A DNA stretch of 64,000 nucleotides from CBDIHH01 sp965279095 (GTDB taxonomy: Bacteria; Pseudomonadota; Alphaproteobacteria; Caulobacterales; Caulobacteraceae): positions 806,001 through 870,000 of the forward strand of contig CBDIHH010000007.1 in NCBI GenBank assembly GCA_965279095.1. Direction: 5' to 3'. Shown piece by piece: positions 43,219 to 52,977 of the stretch; positions within the stretch are counted from its first letter, which is position 1; each line of letters starts with the position of its first letter. The notes beneath the pieces were generated by a model. The model saw nothing but the letters and a program-made list of their open reading frames with translations. It searched no databases and had not been told where the DNA came from. A program made the position numbers and the translations under genes.

Positions 43219-46164
43219 ATGGCGGACGACTCCGGGCGGCTTAACCAGGTCCTGACGGAAACCTCTTTCCTCTACGGGGCCAACGCGGGCTTCGTGGAGG
43301 ATCTGTATGCGCGCTGGTCGCAGGCGCCGGACTCGGTGGACGCCTCCTGGCAGGCGTTCTTCGCCTCCCTGCGCGACCGGGGCGAGGAAATCGCCGCCGC
43401 GACGGTAGAGCCGTCGTGGACGCCCAAAGCCTCGCCGGAACCGCGCGAGGAGTGGCTGTCGGCCCTGGACGGCCAGTGGCCGGCCGTGGAGGCCAAGCTG
43501 GCCAAGGGTCTGGCCGCCAAGCCGGGCGCCACCCCCGAGGCGATCCGCGCCGCCACCCTGGATTCCCTGCGCGCGATCATGATGATCCGCGCCTACCGGA
43601 TGCGCGGCCACCTCGCCGCCAACCTCGACCCCCTCGGCATGGCCGAGAAACCGGGCTCGGGCGAACTGGATCCGGCCACCTACGGCTTCAGCGACGCCGA
43701 CCTGGATCGGCCGATATTCCTCGACTACGTGCTGGGGCTGGAGACCTCGACCCTGCGCGAGATCCTGTCGATCCTGCGGCGCACCTACTGCGGCAATCTG
43801 GGCGTGCAGTACATGCACATCACCGATCCGCAGGAGAAGGCCTGGCTCCAGGAACGCATCGAGGGCCGCGACAAGGAGATCCAGTTCTCCCCCGAGGGCA
43901 AGATCGCCATCCTCAAGAAGCTGATCGAGGCGGAGACCTTCGAGCGCTTCTGCCATCGCCGCTTCCCCGGCACCAAGCGCTTCGGCCTGGACGGCGCCGA
44001 GGCCATGGTCCCGGCCCTGGAGCAGGTCATCAAGCGCGGCGGCGCGCTCGGGGTTCAGGACATCATCCTGGGCATGCCCCACCGCGGGCGCCTCAATGTG
44101 TTGGCCGCCGTCATGGGCAAGCCGCACCACATCATCTTCCACGAGTTCCAGGGCGGCTCGTCCCTGCCCACCGACATCGAGGGCTCGGGCGATGTCAAAT
44201 ACCACCTCGGCGCCTCGTCGGACCGCAGCTTTGACGGCAACAGCGTCCACCTGTCCCTGACCGCCAACCCGTCCCACCTGGAGATCGTCAACCCGGTGGT
44301 GATCGGCAAGGCCCGCGCCAAGCAGGCCTTCCTGTTGCGTGAGAACCCCGACGGCGGCCGCAGCCATGTGATGCCGCTGCTGCTGCACGGCGACGCCGCC
44401 TTCGCCGGCCAGGGCGTCATCGCCGAATGCTTCACCCTGATGGGGCTGAAGGGCTTCCGCACCGGCGGCACGGTGCATTTCATCGTCAACAATCAGATCG
44501 GCTTCACCACCAACCCGCGCTATTCGCGCTCGTCCCCCTATCCGTCGGACGTGGCCCTGATGGTCGAGGCGCCGATCTTCCACGCCAACGGCGACGACCC
44601 CGAGGCGGTCGTCTTCGCCGCCAAGGTGGCCACCGAGTTCCGCCAGCAGTTCGGCAAGGACGTGGTCATCGACATGTTCTGCTACCGCCGCTTCGGTCAC
44701 AACGAGGGCGACGACCCGACGATGACCCAGCCCCTGATGTACAAGCGCATCAAGGGCCTGGCCTCGACCCGCGAGATCTACGCCAAGCGCCTGGTCGACG
44801 AGGGGGTGATCACCGCCGAGCAGTCCGAGGCCTGGGTGGCGGAGTTCGACGCCTTCCTCGACAAGGAGTTCGAGGCCGCCAAGACCTACAAGGCCAACAA
44901 GGCCGACTGGCTGGACGGCAAGTGGTCGAAGATCGGCCTGCCGGCCGTGGAGGAGCGCGGCGAGACCGGCGTGCCCCTGACCCGGCTGCAGGAACTCGGC
45001 CGCCTGGTCACCGCCCTGCCGGACCGGCTGGACGTGCACAAGACCGTGCGCCGGGTGATCGACAATCGCCGCGCCGCCATCGAGAGCGGGCAGAACCTCG
45101 ACTGGGCGATGGCCGAGCACCTCGCCTTCGCCACCCTGCTCGACGAGGGCTTCCCGGTGCGCCTGTCGGGCCAGGACAGCGTGCGCGGGACCTTCACCCA
45201 GCGCCATTCCGACATCATCGACCAGACCACCGAGGAGCACTACACGCCCCTCAACAACATCCGCCCCGGCCAGGCCAACTACGAGGTCATCGACTCGGCC
45301 CTGTCGGAAGAGGCCGTGGTCGGCTTCGAATACGGCTTCTCCCTGGCCGACCCCAACACCCTGGTCTGCTGGGAGGCGCAGTTCGGCGACTTCACCAACG
45401 GCGCCCAGGTGGTGATCGACCAGTTCATCTCGTCGGGCGAGCGCAAATGGCTGCGCATGAGCGGCCTCGTGATGCTGCTGCCCCACGGCTACGAAGGCCA
45501 GGGGCCGGAGCACTCGTCCGCGCGGCTGGAGCGCTTCCTGCAGATGTGCGCCGAGGACAACCTCATCGTCGCCAACTGCTCGACCCCGGCCAACTACTTC
45601 CACATCCTGCGCCGCCAGCTGCACCGGCCCTTCCGCAAGCCGCTGGTGATCATGACGCCCAAGAGCCTGCTGCGGCATAAGAAGGCGATCTCGCCCCTGG
45701 CGGAGATGGCGGATGGCTCGTCCTTCCACCGGGTGCTGTGGGACGACGCCCAGAACGGCAACGGCCTCACCGAGGTCAAGCTGAAGGCCGACGACCAGAT
45801 CCGCCGCGTGATCCTGTGCTCGGGCAAGGTCTATTACGACCTGCTTGACGCGCGCGAGAAGGCCGGCGCCGACGACATCTATCTGCTGCGGCTGGAGCAG
45901 TTCTATCCCTGGCCGATGAAGTCGGTGTCCGCCGAGCTGGCCCGGTTCAAGAACGCCGAACTGGTCTGGTGCCAGGAAGAGCCGAAGAACATGGGCGGCT
46001 GGTCCTTCGTCGATCCCTGGCTCGAGCTGACCCTGGCCAAGTTGAAGATCCAGGCCACCCGCGCCCGCTACGTCGGCCGGCCGGCCTCGGCCTCCACCGC
46101 CGCCGGCCTGATGAGCCGCCACCTGAAGGAACTCGAGACCTTCCTGGCCGAAGCGCTCGCCTAA
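43219..46164 (+). CDS. sucA: 2-Oxoglutarate dehydrogenase E1 component
   Basis: 981 residues. N-terminal ETSFLYGANAGFVEDLYARW motif for E2 binding, the thiamine diphosphate domain with GMPHRGRLNVLAAVMGKP and LLHGDAAFAGQGV, and the C-terminal transketolase-like domains (FTQRHSDIIDQTTEEHYTPL, LMLLPHGYEGQGPEHSSAR). It decarboxylates 2-oxoglutarate and passes the succinyl group to SucB. Part of sucCDAB-lpd on the plus strand. Confidence 0.98.
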   Translation: MADDSGRLNQVLTETSFLYGANAGFVEDLYARWSQAPDSVDASWQAFFASLRDRGEEIAAATVEPSWTPKASPEPREEWLSALDGQWPAVEAKLAKGLAAKPGATPEAIRAATLDSLRAIMMIRAYRMRGHLAANLDPLGMAEKPGSGELDPATYGFSDADLDRPIFLDYVLGLETSTLREILSILRRTYCGNLGVQYMHITDPQEKAWLQERIEGRDKEIQFSPEGKIAILKKLIEAETFERFCHRRFPGTKRFGLDGAEAMVPALEQVIKRGGALGVQDIILGMPHRGRLNVLAAVMGKPHHIIFHEFQGGSSLPTDIEGSGDVKYHLGASSDRSFDGNSVHLSLTANPSHLEIVNPVVIGKARAKQAFLLRENPDGGRSHVMPLLLHGDAAFAGQGVIAECFTLMGLKGFRTGGTVHFIVNNQIGFTTNPRYSRSSPYPSDVALMVEAPIFHANGDDPEAVVFAAKVATEFRQQFGKDVVIDMFCYRRFGHNEGDDPTMTQPLMYKRIKGLASTREIYAKRLVDEGVITAEQSEAWVAEFDAFLDKEFEAAKTYKANKADWLDGKWSKIGLPAVEERGETGVPLTRLQELGRLVTALPDRLDVHKTVRRVIDNRRAAIESGQNLDWAMAEHLAFATLLDEGFPVRLSGQDSVRGTFTQRHSDIIDQTTEEHYTPLNNIRPGQANYEVIDSALSEEAVVGFEYGFSLADPNTLVCWEAQFGDFTNGAQVVIDQFISSGERKWLRMSGLVMLLPHGYEGQGPEHSSARLERFLQMCAEDNLIVANCSTPANYFHILRRQLHRPFRKPLVIMTPKSLLRHKKAISPLAEMADGSSFHRVLWDDAQNGNGLTEVKLKADDQIRRVILCSGKVYYDLLDAREKAGADDIYLLRLEQFYPWPMKSVSAELARFKNAELVWCQEEPKNMGGWSFVDPWLELTLAKLKIQATRARYVGRPASASTAAGLMSRHLKELETFLAEALA

Positions 46165-46224
46165 GACTTTAGCATTTACCCCGCACCTGGACGCCAGGGC
46201 GGGCAGGAACAGGAATACCGAACC

Positions 46225-47490
46225 ATGGCCGACATCCTCACTCCGGCGCTGGGCGAATCCGTCAGCGAGGCCACCGTCGGCCGGTGGTCCAAGAAGCCGG
46301 GCGACGCGGTCAAGAAGGACGAGGTCCTGGTCGAGCTGGAGACCGACAAGGTCGCCCTCGAGGTCTCCGCCCCGGCGGACGGCGTGCTTGAAGCCATCGC
46401 CGCCGAGGAGGGCGCCACGGTCACCCGCGGCCAGGTCCTGGGGATCGTCTCCGAAGGCAAGGGCGCCGCCGCCAAGCCGGCCGCCGCCGTTGCCCCGCCG
46501 TCCAAGCCCGCCGCCGCCGAGGCGCCCGCGGGCGAGGCCCAGCCGGAACCGGTCAAGGGCCAGGCCCCGCCTTCGTCCGGGCCCGTCCCGGACACCTCGG
46601 CCAAGCCGTCCAACGCCTCGCTGTCGCCGTCGGTGCAGCGCATCGCCACGGAGACCGGCCTCGACACCTCGGCCGTCGCCGGCACGGGCAAGGACGGGCG
46701 CGTGACCAAGGGCGACGCCCTGGCCGCCCTCGAGGCCCGCGCCAGCCAGCCCGCCGTGGCCGCGGCGCCCGCCGCGCCCCGCCCGGTGCACGAGCGCGAG
46801 GAGCGGGTCCGCATGACCCGCCTGCGCCAGACCATCGCCCGCCGCCTGAAGGAGGCGCAGAACACCGCCGCCATGCTGACGACCTTCAACGAGGTCGACA
46901 TGACCGCGGTCATGGCCCTGCGCAGCCAGTACAAGGACGCCTTCGAGAAGCGCCACGGGGTCAAGATGGGCTTCATGGGCTTCTTCGTGAAGGCCGCCAT
47001 CGCCGCCCTGAAGGCGGTGCCCGCCGTCAACGCCGAGATCGACGGCGACACTCTCGTCTACAAGAACCACTACGACCTCGGCGTAGCCGTCGGCACCGAG
47101 AAGGGCCTGGTGGTGCCGGTGATCCGTGACGCCGACGCCATGGACCTGGCCGGGATCGAGAAGGCCATCGGCGAGGCCGGCAAGAAGGCCCGCGACGGCC
47201 AGCTGTCCATCGAGGACATGCAGGGCGGAACCTTCACCATCTCCAACGGCGGGGTCTACGGCTCGCTGATGTCGACGCCGATCCTCAACGCGCCTCAGTC
47301 GGGCATCCTGGGGATGCACAAGATCCAGGACCGCCCCATCGCCCTCGGCGGCCAGGTGGTGATCCGGCCGATGATGTATCTGGCCCTCAGCTACGACCAC
47401 CGCGTCGTCGACGGCAAGGAGGCGGTGACGTTCCTGGTCAAGTTGAAGGACGCGGTCGAGGATCCGCAGCGCCTGTTGCTGGACCTTTAG
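46225..47490 (+). CDS. sucB: Dihydrolipoyl succinyltransferase (E2 of 2-oxoglutarate dehydrogenase)
   Basis: 421 residues. Domains: one lipoyl domain (1-75) with the modified Lys in ELETDKVALEVSAP, an Ala/Pro linker, an E1/E3-binding domain near 130-165 (SPSVQRIATETGLDTSAVAG), a second linker, and the catalytic domain (about 190-420) ending with SYDHRVVDGKEAV, which holds the active-site His. Forms the core of the complex. A vapBC module separates it from lpd. Confidence 0.97.
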   Translation: MADILTPALGESVSEATVGRWSKKPGDAVKKDEVLVELETDKVALEVSAPADGVLEAIAAEEGATVTRGQVLGIVSEGKGAAAKPAAAVAPPSKPAAAEAPAGEAQPEPVKGQAPPSSGPVPDTSAKPSNASLSPSVQRIATETGLDTSAVAGTGKDGRVTKGDALAALEARASQPAVAAAPAAPRPVHEREERVRMTRLRQTIARRLKEAQNTAAMLTTFNEVDMTAVMALRSQYKDAFEKRHGVKMGFMGFFVKAAIAALKAVPAVNAEIDGDTLVYKNHYDLGVAVGTEKGLVVPVIRDADAMDLAGIEKAIGEAGKKARDGQLSIEDMQGGTFTISNGGVYGSLMSTPILNAPQSGILGMHKIQDRPIALGGQVVIRPMMYLALSYDHRVVDGKEAVTFLVKLKDAVEDPQRLLLDL

Positions 47491-47587
47491 GCCGGCGGCG
47501 CAAGCCGATGTTAAGCTGTGCCGTGTAGACCTCTTCCCATCGCCGCAAGGCGTTCGGTGTAACTTAAATCACCATCCTGTTGGACTG

Positions 47588-47613
47588 GGCGGCGCATCGT
47601 AAGGTGCGTCGCC
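47588..47613 (+). terminator. Possible terminator after sucB
   Basis: GGCGGCGCA (47588-47596) and TGCGTCGCC (47605-47613) form a stem with one mismatch and an 8-base loop, followed by CTCTTCCTTT. The T-run is weak. It would separate the sucCDAB transcript from vapBC. The rest of 47491-47641 shows nothing coding. Confidence 0.4.
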
Positions 47614-47641
47614 CTCTTCCTTTCAGGCAGCCCCTGCTGTA

Positions 47642-47660
47642 TATCTACGGGGTGTAGATA
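47642..47660. promoter_or_regulatory. Palindromic operator upstream of vapBC
   Basis: TATCTAC (47642-47648), five bases, GTAGATA (47654-47660): perfect 7-base arms. It ends six bases before the vapB ATG. VapBC modules repress themselves by binding such palindromes through the VapB AbrB-like domain. The element is AT-rich against the local background. Confidence 0.75.
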
Positions 47661-47666
47661 CGGATC

Positions 47667-47921
47667 ATGATAATGCCTCGCGCCACGGCAAAATTGTTCT
47701 CTCACGGTGGCAGCCAAGCCGTGCGCCTTCCCAAAGCGTTTCGCTTCGAGGGCGAGGAGGTGGAGATCACGAAGGTGGGCGAGGAGGTGATCCTCAGACC
47801 CAAGCCGAAGGACTTCTCGGCCCTGTGGCGCAAGCTCGACGCCTTGCGCGATCCCGACAACCCCTTCCCCGACCCGCCGCCACGCGAATTGATGGAAGAC
47901 ATCAAGCCCTGGGACGAATGA
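47667..47921 (+). CDS. vapB: VapB-type antitoxin (SpoVT/AbrB domain)
   Basis: 84 residues; ATG 47667 or the in-frame ATG 47673 (MPRATAKLF). The N-terminal swapped-hairpin AbrB domain KLFSHGGSQAVRLPKAFRFEGEE is classic for antitoxins of PIN toxins. The C-terminal tail (PFPDPPPRELMEDIKPWDE) would wrap the toxin. It overlaps vapC by four bases (ATGA) and lies directly after a palindromic operator. In the cytoplasm it neutralises VapC and represses the module. Confidence 0.93.
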   Translation: MIMPRATAKLFSHGGSQAVRLPKAFRFEGEEVEITKVGEEVILRPKPKDFSALWRKLDALRDPDNPFPDPPPRELMEDIKPWDE

Positions 47922-48340
47922 TCGTCGCCCTGGACACCAGTGTTGCGGTCGATCTTCTGCGGGGGCGGCGGCCCGATGGCGCCGAGGCTTTGGACCGCGC
48001 CAGGCGATCGGGCCATCAAGCCTGCCTGCCATCGCTGGTCGCGCACGAGTTGATCGCAGGCGCTCTGCTGAGCGCCCAGCCGCATCGGCGGATGCGGGAA
48101 GTCGAGGCGCTGCTCGGCGAGATACCTGACGCGGATTTCACGACGACTGACGCCCAGTCGTCAGCCGCGGTGCTGGTGCGGCTGCAGAAGGCCGGCCGCC
48201 GGATCGGCGTCGTCGACACACTTATCGGCGGCCAGGCTTTGGCTAGGGGCTGGACGTTGATGACCGGCAACGTCCGGCATTTCGCCCAAATCGACGGGCT
48301 ACAGGTGATCGAATGGGCCGACCTCGGCCCATTCGCTTGA
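47918..48340 (+). CDS. vapC: VapC-type PIN-domain toxin
   Basis: 140 residues from the ATG overlapping the vapB stop. PIN domain acidic residues are in place: Asp6 in MIVALDTSVAVDLL, Glu near 43 in SLVAHELIAGA, and Asp near 99 in IGVVDTLIGGQAL. VapC toxins are Mg-dependent RNases that cut tRNA or rRNA. The module sits between sucB and lpd, breaking the usual operon. The toxin appears intact. Confidence 0.92.
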   Translation: MIVALDTSVAVDLLRGRRPDGAEALDRARRSGHQACLPSLVAHELIAGALLSAQPHRRMREVEALLGEIPDADFTTTDAQSSAAVLVRLQKAGRRIGVVDTLIGGQALARGWTLMTGNVRHFAQIDGLQVIEWADLGPFA

Positions 48341-48389
48341 TTGCATCGCGCGGCCCGCTAGTTTGCGCCGCCCACCGCAGGAGTGACCC

Positions 48390-49787
<1,398 letters not shown>

Positions 49788-49790
49788 CCG

Positions 49791-50102
49791 ATGGCCGCGG
49801 GGGATGACGACTTCGTCTATGACGAGGCCACGGGCGAGTGGATCAGCGCCGCCGACGCGGCGTCCGCCCCCGCGACGACCGCGACGGCCGTGGAGGTCCG
49901 CGACGCGGTCGGCAACCTGCTCGCCGACGGCGACAGCGTCACCCTGATCAAGGACCTCAAGGTCAAGGGCGCCGGCCAGACCCTCAAGCGCGGCGCGGTG
50001 ATCCGCTCCATCCGCCTGACCGGGGACGACCAGGAGATCGACTGCCGCCACGAGGCCATCAAGGGCCTGGTGCTGCGCGCGGAGTTCGTGCGCAAGCTCT
50101 AG
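49791..50102 (+). CDS. PhnA-domain (YjdM-like) protein without a zinc ribbon
   Basis: 103 residues. Residues about 35-103 match the PhnA/YjdM C-terminal domain: VEVRDAVGNLLADGDSVTLI, KDLKVKGAGQTLKRGAVI, and DDQEIDCRHEAIKGLVLRAE. The N-terminus DDFVYDEATGEWISA looks like a remnant of the usual zinc ribbon but has no cysteines. Despite the name, this family has no proven role in phosphonate use. It starts three bases after lpdA, so it is probably co-expressed with it. Confidence 0.85.
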   Translation: MAAGDDDFVYDEATGEWISAADAASAPATTATAVEVRDAVGNLLADGDSVTLIKDLKVKGAGQTLKRGAVIRSIRLTGDDQEIDCRHEAIKGLVLRAEFVRKL

Positions 50103-50120
50103 CCGGCGCCCCTGCCCTGC

Positions 50121-50942
50121 TCACCCCTGGAAGAAGTCCAGCAAGGCCGCGTTGAACTCCGCCGGGTGGGTGGCGCTATAGCCGTGGCTGCCCCCCGGCA
50201 GAATCTTCAAGGTGGCGTCGGCCACAAGCTCGGCGGTGCGCAGGGCGGAGGCGGCGATGGGCACGATCTGGTCGTCGTCCCCGTGGATCACCAGGGTCGG
50301 CACATCGATCCTCTTCAGGTCCTCGGTGAAGTCCGTCTCCGAAAAGGCCTTGATACAGTCGAGCTGGCCCTTCAGCCCGCCGGTCATCCCCTGCAGCCAG
50401 AAGCCGTCGCGCAGGCCCTCCGACACCGCCGCCCCCGGCCGGTTGAAGCCGTAGAAGGGCAGGGTCAGGTCCTTGTAGAACTGCGAGCGGTCGCCGAGCG
50501 TGCCCGCGCGGATGCCGTCGAAGACCGCCAATGGCAGGCCGCCGGGGTTGTCGTCCGTCTGCAGCATCTGCGGCGGCACCGCCCCGAACAGCACCGCCTT
50601 GGCGATCCGTCCCGTGCCATGTCGGCCAAGATAGCGGGCGACCTCGCCCCCGCCGGTGGAATGGCCGACGATGATCAGGTCCTTCAGATCGAGGGCCTCG
50701 ATGAGCTCGGCCAGATCGTCGGCGTACTGGTCCATATGGTGGCCGTCCCAGGTCTGGGCGGAGCGGCCGTGGCTTCGGCGGTCATGGGCGATGACGCGAT
50801 AGCCGTGGGCCGCGAAGAACACCATCTGGGGGTCCCAGCTGTCGGCGGTCAGCGGCCAGCCGTGGGAGAACAGGATCGGCTGACCCTGGCCTCCCTCCTT
50901 GTAGAAGATCTCGGTCCCGTCACGGGTGGTGATGAAGGGCAT
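50121..50942 (-). CDS. Alpha/beta hydrolase, non-heme chloroperoxidase / arylesterase type
   Basis: 273 residues from the ATG at 50942 (MPFITTRDGTEIFYK), with GAAAGAGA upstream. Catalytic triad: Ser in IVGHSTGGGEVARYL, Asp in VIHGDDDQIVP, His near the end in PGGSHGYSATHPAEF. HGWPLTADSWDPQM forms the oxyanion region. Cofactor-free haloperoxidase-like esterases have this layout; the natural substrate is unknown. It ends convergently to the PhnA-like gene with 18 bases between. Confidence 0.93.
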   Translation of the reverse strand: MPFITTRDGTEIFYKEGGQGQPILFSHGWPLTADSWDPQMVFFAAHGYRVIAHDRRSHGRSAQTWDGHHMDQYADDLAELIEALDLKDLIIVGHSTGGGEVARYLGRHGTGRIAKAVLFGAVPPQMLQTDDNPGGLPLAVFDGIRAGTLGDRSQFYKDLTLPFYGFNRPGAAVSEGLRDGFWLQGMTGGLKGQLDCIKAFSETDFTEDLKRIDVPTLVIHGDDDQIVPIAASALRTAELVADATLKILPGGSHGYSATHPAEFNAALLDFFQG

Positions 50943-50982
50943 GTCTCTTTCTCCGGTCATCAGGTTCGATTGACATAGACGA

Positions 50983-51165
50983 TCAGGCGGCGGCCGCCGG
51001 ATGGAGCGGGGCGACCCTGACCGGGGCCTGGGCCGCCGCCCAATCGAGGGCGTAGTCGGCGACCTCTTCCCAGCCCGGCTCGATGGCCGTCCAGTGCGAG
51101 CGCGCCGGGAACAGCTTGAACGCGGTTTGTGACGGCGCGTGGTTCGGATAGTCGCCGGTTTTTTG
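50983..51165 (-). pseudogene. C-terminal fragment of an alpha/beta hydrolase gene
   Basis: In the frame ending with TGA at 50983-50985, the minus strand reads DYPNHAPSQTAFKLFPARSH, then WTAIEPGWEEVADYALDWA, then an Ala/Pro-rich end. That is the C-terminal end of a typical small alpha/beta hydrolase, with the catalytic-His region FPARSH and the GWEEVADYALDWA tail. The frame is closed upstream by an in-frame TGA at 51187-51189, with no start codon and no N-terminal domain or Ser elbow anywhere nearby. I take it as a decayed remnant. Not the same sequence as the intact neighbour hydrolase. Confidence 0.65.
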
Positions 51166-51204
51166 GTCTGCCGCGGGCCCGCGCGGTCAACGACCGGGCG
51201 CCCG

Positions 51205-52122
51205 TCAGGCCCGCGGGTGGGCCCGGGCGTAGGTGGCCAGGAGGGCGGCGGAGTCGACGGCGGTATAGCGCTGGGTGGTGGACAGGGAGGCGTGGCCGAG
51301 CAGTTCCTGGATGGAGCGCAGGTCCGCCCCCGCGCCCAGCAGGTGGGTGGCGAAGGAATGCCGCAGGGCGTGGGGGGTGGCGCTGGCGGGCAGGCCCAGG
51401 CGGCCGCGCAGGGACTGCATCAAGGCCTGCACGTGCCGCGGGCTCAAGGCGCCGCCGCGCTTCGCCCGAAACAGGGGCGCCTCGGGATCGGGGGGAAAGG
51501 GAACCAGCCGCAGATAGGCGTCGACGGCCTCGCGGACCACCGGCAGCACCGGGGCCAGCCGGGTCTTGGAGCCCTTGCCGAGGATGCGCAGGCTCTCCCC
51601 CAGGGGCGCGTCGGACCGCTTCAGCGACAGGCCCTCGGAGATGCGCAGGCCGCAGCCGTAGAGCAGGGTCAGCACGGCCTCGTCGCGGGCCGCCTCCCAG
51701 GGCTCGCGATCGGCGTCGCCTGCCGCCTCGCCGATGAGGTCGAAGGCCTGGTCGATGGTGACCGGGCGCGGCACCCCCGGCTTGACGCGGGGACCGCGCA
51801 CCAGGCCGATGGCGGGGCAGGCAATGCCGCAGCGGCGGTCCAGCCAGCGGTGCAGGGCGCGCACCGCCGACAGGCTCTGCGACAGGGAGCGTGGCGACAA
51901 GGGCCGGGCGCCCTGGCGGCGGAAGGCGAGGAAGGCGCGCAGCTCGGCGGCCGAGATGTCGCCGAGATCGGCGGCGGACAGGGGCTCGCCGCGGTGCTGC
52001 TCGAGGAAGGCGACGTAGCGGCGGCCGGCGTCGCCGTAGGCCTCTACCGTGCGCGGCGAGGCGCGGCGCTCCTCGGCCAGATAGGTCAGCCAGGCCTGGA
52101 CGGCGCCGGAGGCGGTGGTCAC
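51205..52122 (-). CDS. xerC: Site-specific tyrosine recombinase XerC
   Basis: 305 residues from a GTG at 52122. N-terminal SAM-like core-binding domain (LTYLAEERRASPRTVEAYG) and the catalytic domain with Arg in LLYGCGLRISEGLSL, Lys in GKGSKTRLAPVLP, HxxR in HALRHSFATHLLG, the second His in LGHASLSTTQRYT, and the nucleophile Tyr in QRYTAVD. XerC with XerD resolves chromosome dimers at dif. A DUF484 gene upstream is its usual neighbour. Length and context fit XerC rather than an integrase. Confidence 0.94.
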   Translation of the reverse strand: MTTASGAVQAWLTYLAEERRASPRTVEAYGDAGRRYVAFLEQHRGEPLSAADLGDISAAELRAFLAFRRQGARPLSPRSLSQSLSAVRALHRWLDRRCGIACPAIGLVRGPRVKPGVPRPVTIDQAFDLIGEAAGDADREPWEAARDEAVLTLLYGCGLRISEGLSLKRSDAPLGESLRILGKGSKTRLAPVLPVVREAVDAYLRLVPFPPDPEAPLFRAKRGGALSPRHVQALMQSLRGRLGLPASATPHALRHSFATHLLGAGADLRSIQELLGHASLSTTQRYTAVDSAALLATYARAHPRA

Positions 52123-52270
52123 GCTCCTGCCCCGCGCAGCGGGGAAGGGGGACCGCCCGCGCAGCGGGGGGTGGAAGGGGCTGAACGGCGGGTCACAGGA
52201 TAGGGCGGCGCTGCCCCCTCCACCATGCTGCGCATGGTCCCCCTCCCGCGCCAGGGCGGGGGCGGAGTCC
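52123..52270. repeat. Large palindromic repeat, family A, copy 3
   Basis: Fills the gap between the DUF484 stop and the xerC start. Left half GCTCCTGCCCCGCGCAGCGG, GGAAGGGGGACC, GGGGGGTGGAAGGGGC; right half GCCCCCTCCACC, a hairpin ATGCTGCGCAT, GGTCCCCCTCCCGCG, GGGGGCGGAG. It lies inside a co-directional gene pair, so the hairpin is likely transcribed and may stabilise or attenuate the message. Confidence 0.88.
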
Positions 52271-52960
52271 TCAAATCACCGGCCATCGCTCGGCGGTGCG
52301 CTCCACCACCCGCGCCAGGAAGGCGACCAGCTCGGCGCCCATGTCGGGGGTGAAGCCGTCGGGATCGGGCGAGCCGAAGGCCAGCACCCCCTCGCGCGCC
52401 GTGCCCCACAGGGCGATGCGGACCAGGGCGCAGCTGCTGACTTCGGCGACGCGGGCGCCGAACAGGGTCGCGTCGAACGGCGTCTGGCCCATCCAGGCGA
52501 CGCCCTCAGGGCCGAAGATGGCGTCGGTCATGCCCGGGTCCAGGGCTTTCCAGCCCGCCGGCGTGGGGCCGGGGCCTTCCACCGCCAGCGCCCCGGCCGA
52601 GAGGCCGAATCTCAGGCGGGCGACCTCGTCGATCCGGCGCGCCAGGTCGGCGTTGTTGCGCGCCTCCAGCAGTTCCACCACCGCCGCGTGGGTCTGGGCC
52701 TGGGCGGCGAAGTTCACCCGGGCGGTGGATTCCAGCTGCTGGCGGGCGTTGGTCTCGCGCACCCGGGCGGCCACGTGACGGGCCAGGGCGGCGGGGCCGA
52801 ACTCCACCACATTGGCGGCGTTAAGGCGCAGGCCGAGGTCGTCGAGCAGGGCGCCGTCCTCCCGGATCAGCGCCGGATGGGCGCGCAGGAAGGCCTTCAG
52901 GGCGTTCCAGTCCGTATCGGCGGCCGCGTCGCTGGTCACGTGTCTGCCTGCTTCGCTCAA
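52271..52960 (-). CDS. DUF484 family protein
   Basis: 229 residues from a TTG at 52960, which has GGAGG five bases upstream; a GTG at 52939 is the alternative. It begins with the family segment NALKAFLRAHPALIREDGAL, then a short coiled coil (NARQQLESTARVNFAAQAQ), then a GAF-like domain (RLRFGLSAGALAVEG and SCALVRIALWGTAREGVLAF). Function unknown; the family is usually linked to xerC, as here. It lies between the transaldolase and xerC genes on the same strand. Confidence 0.9.
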   Translation of the reverse strand: MSEAGRHVTSDAAADTDWNALKAFLRAHPALIREDGALLDDLGLRLNAANVVEFGPAALARHVAARVRETNARQQLESTARVNFAAQAQTHAAVVELLEARNNADLARRIDEVARLRFGLSAGALAVEGPGPTPAGWKALDPGMTDAIFGPEGVAWMGQTPFDATLFGARVAEVSSCALVRIALWGTAREGVLAFGSPDPDGFTPDMGAELVAFLARVVERTAERWPVI

Positions 52961-52977
52961 GGCCGCCTCCGGGGGGT

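Noticed and set aside
42277..47400. A 1,707-codon open frame on the minus strand opposite sucD, sucA and sucB
   Set aside because: It is a mirror frame of GC-rich genes: composition is His/Gln/Gly/Leu-rich low-complexity, with no domain. The plus-strand genes are certain.
50960..51190. 76-codon minus-strand frame beginning MTARARGRPKNRRL
   Set aside because: It is a different frame over the decayed hydrolase fragment, Arg/Gly-rich, with no family match.
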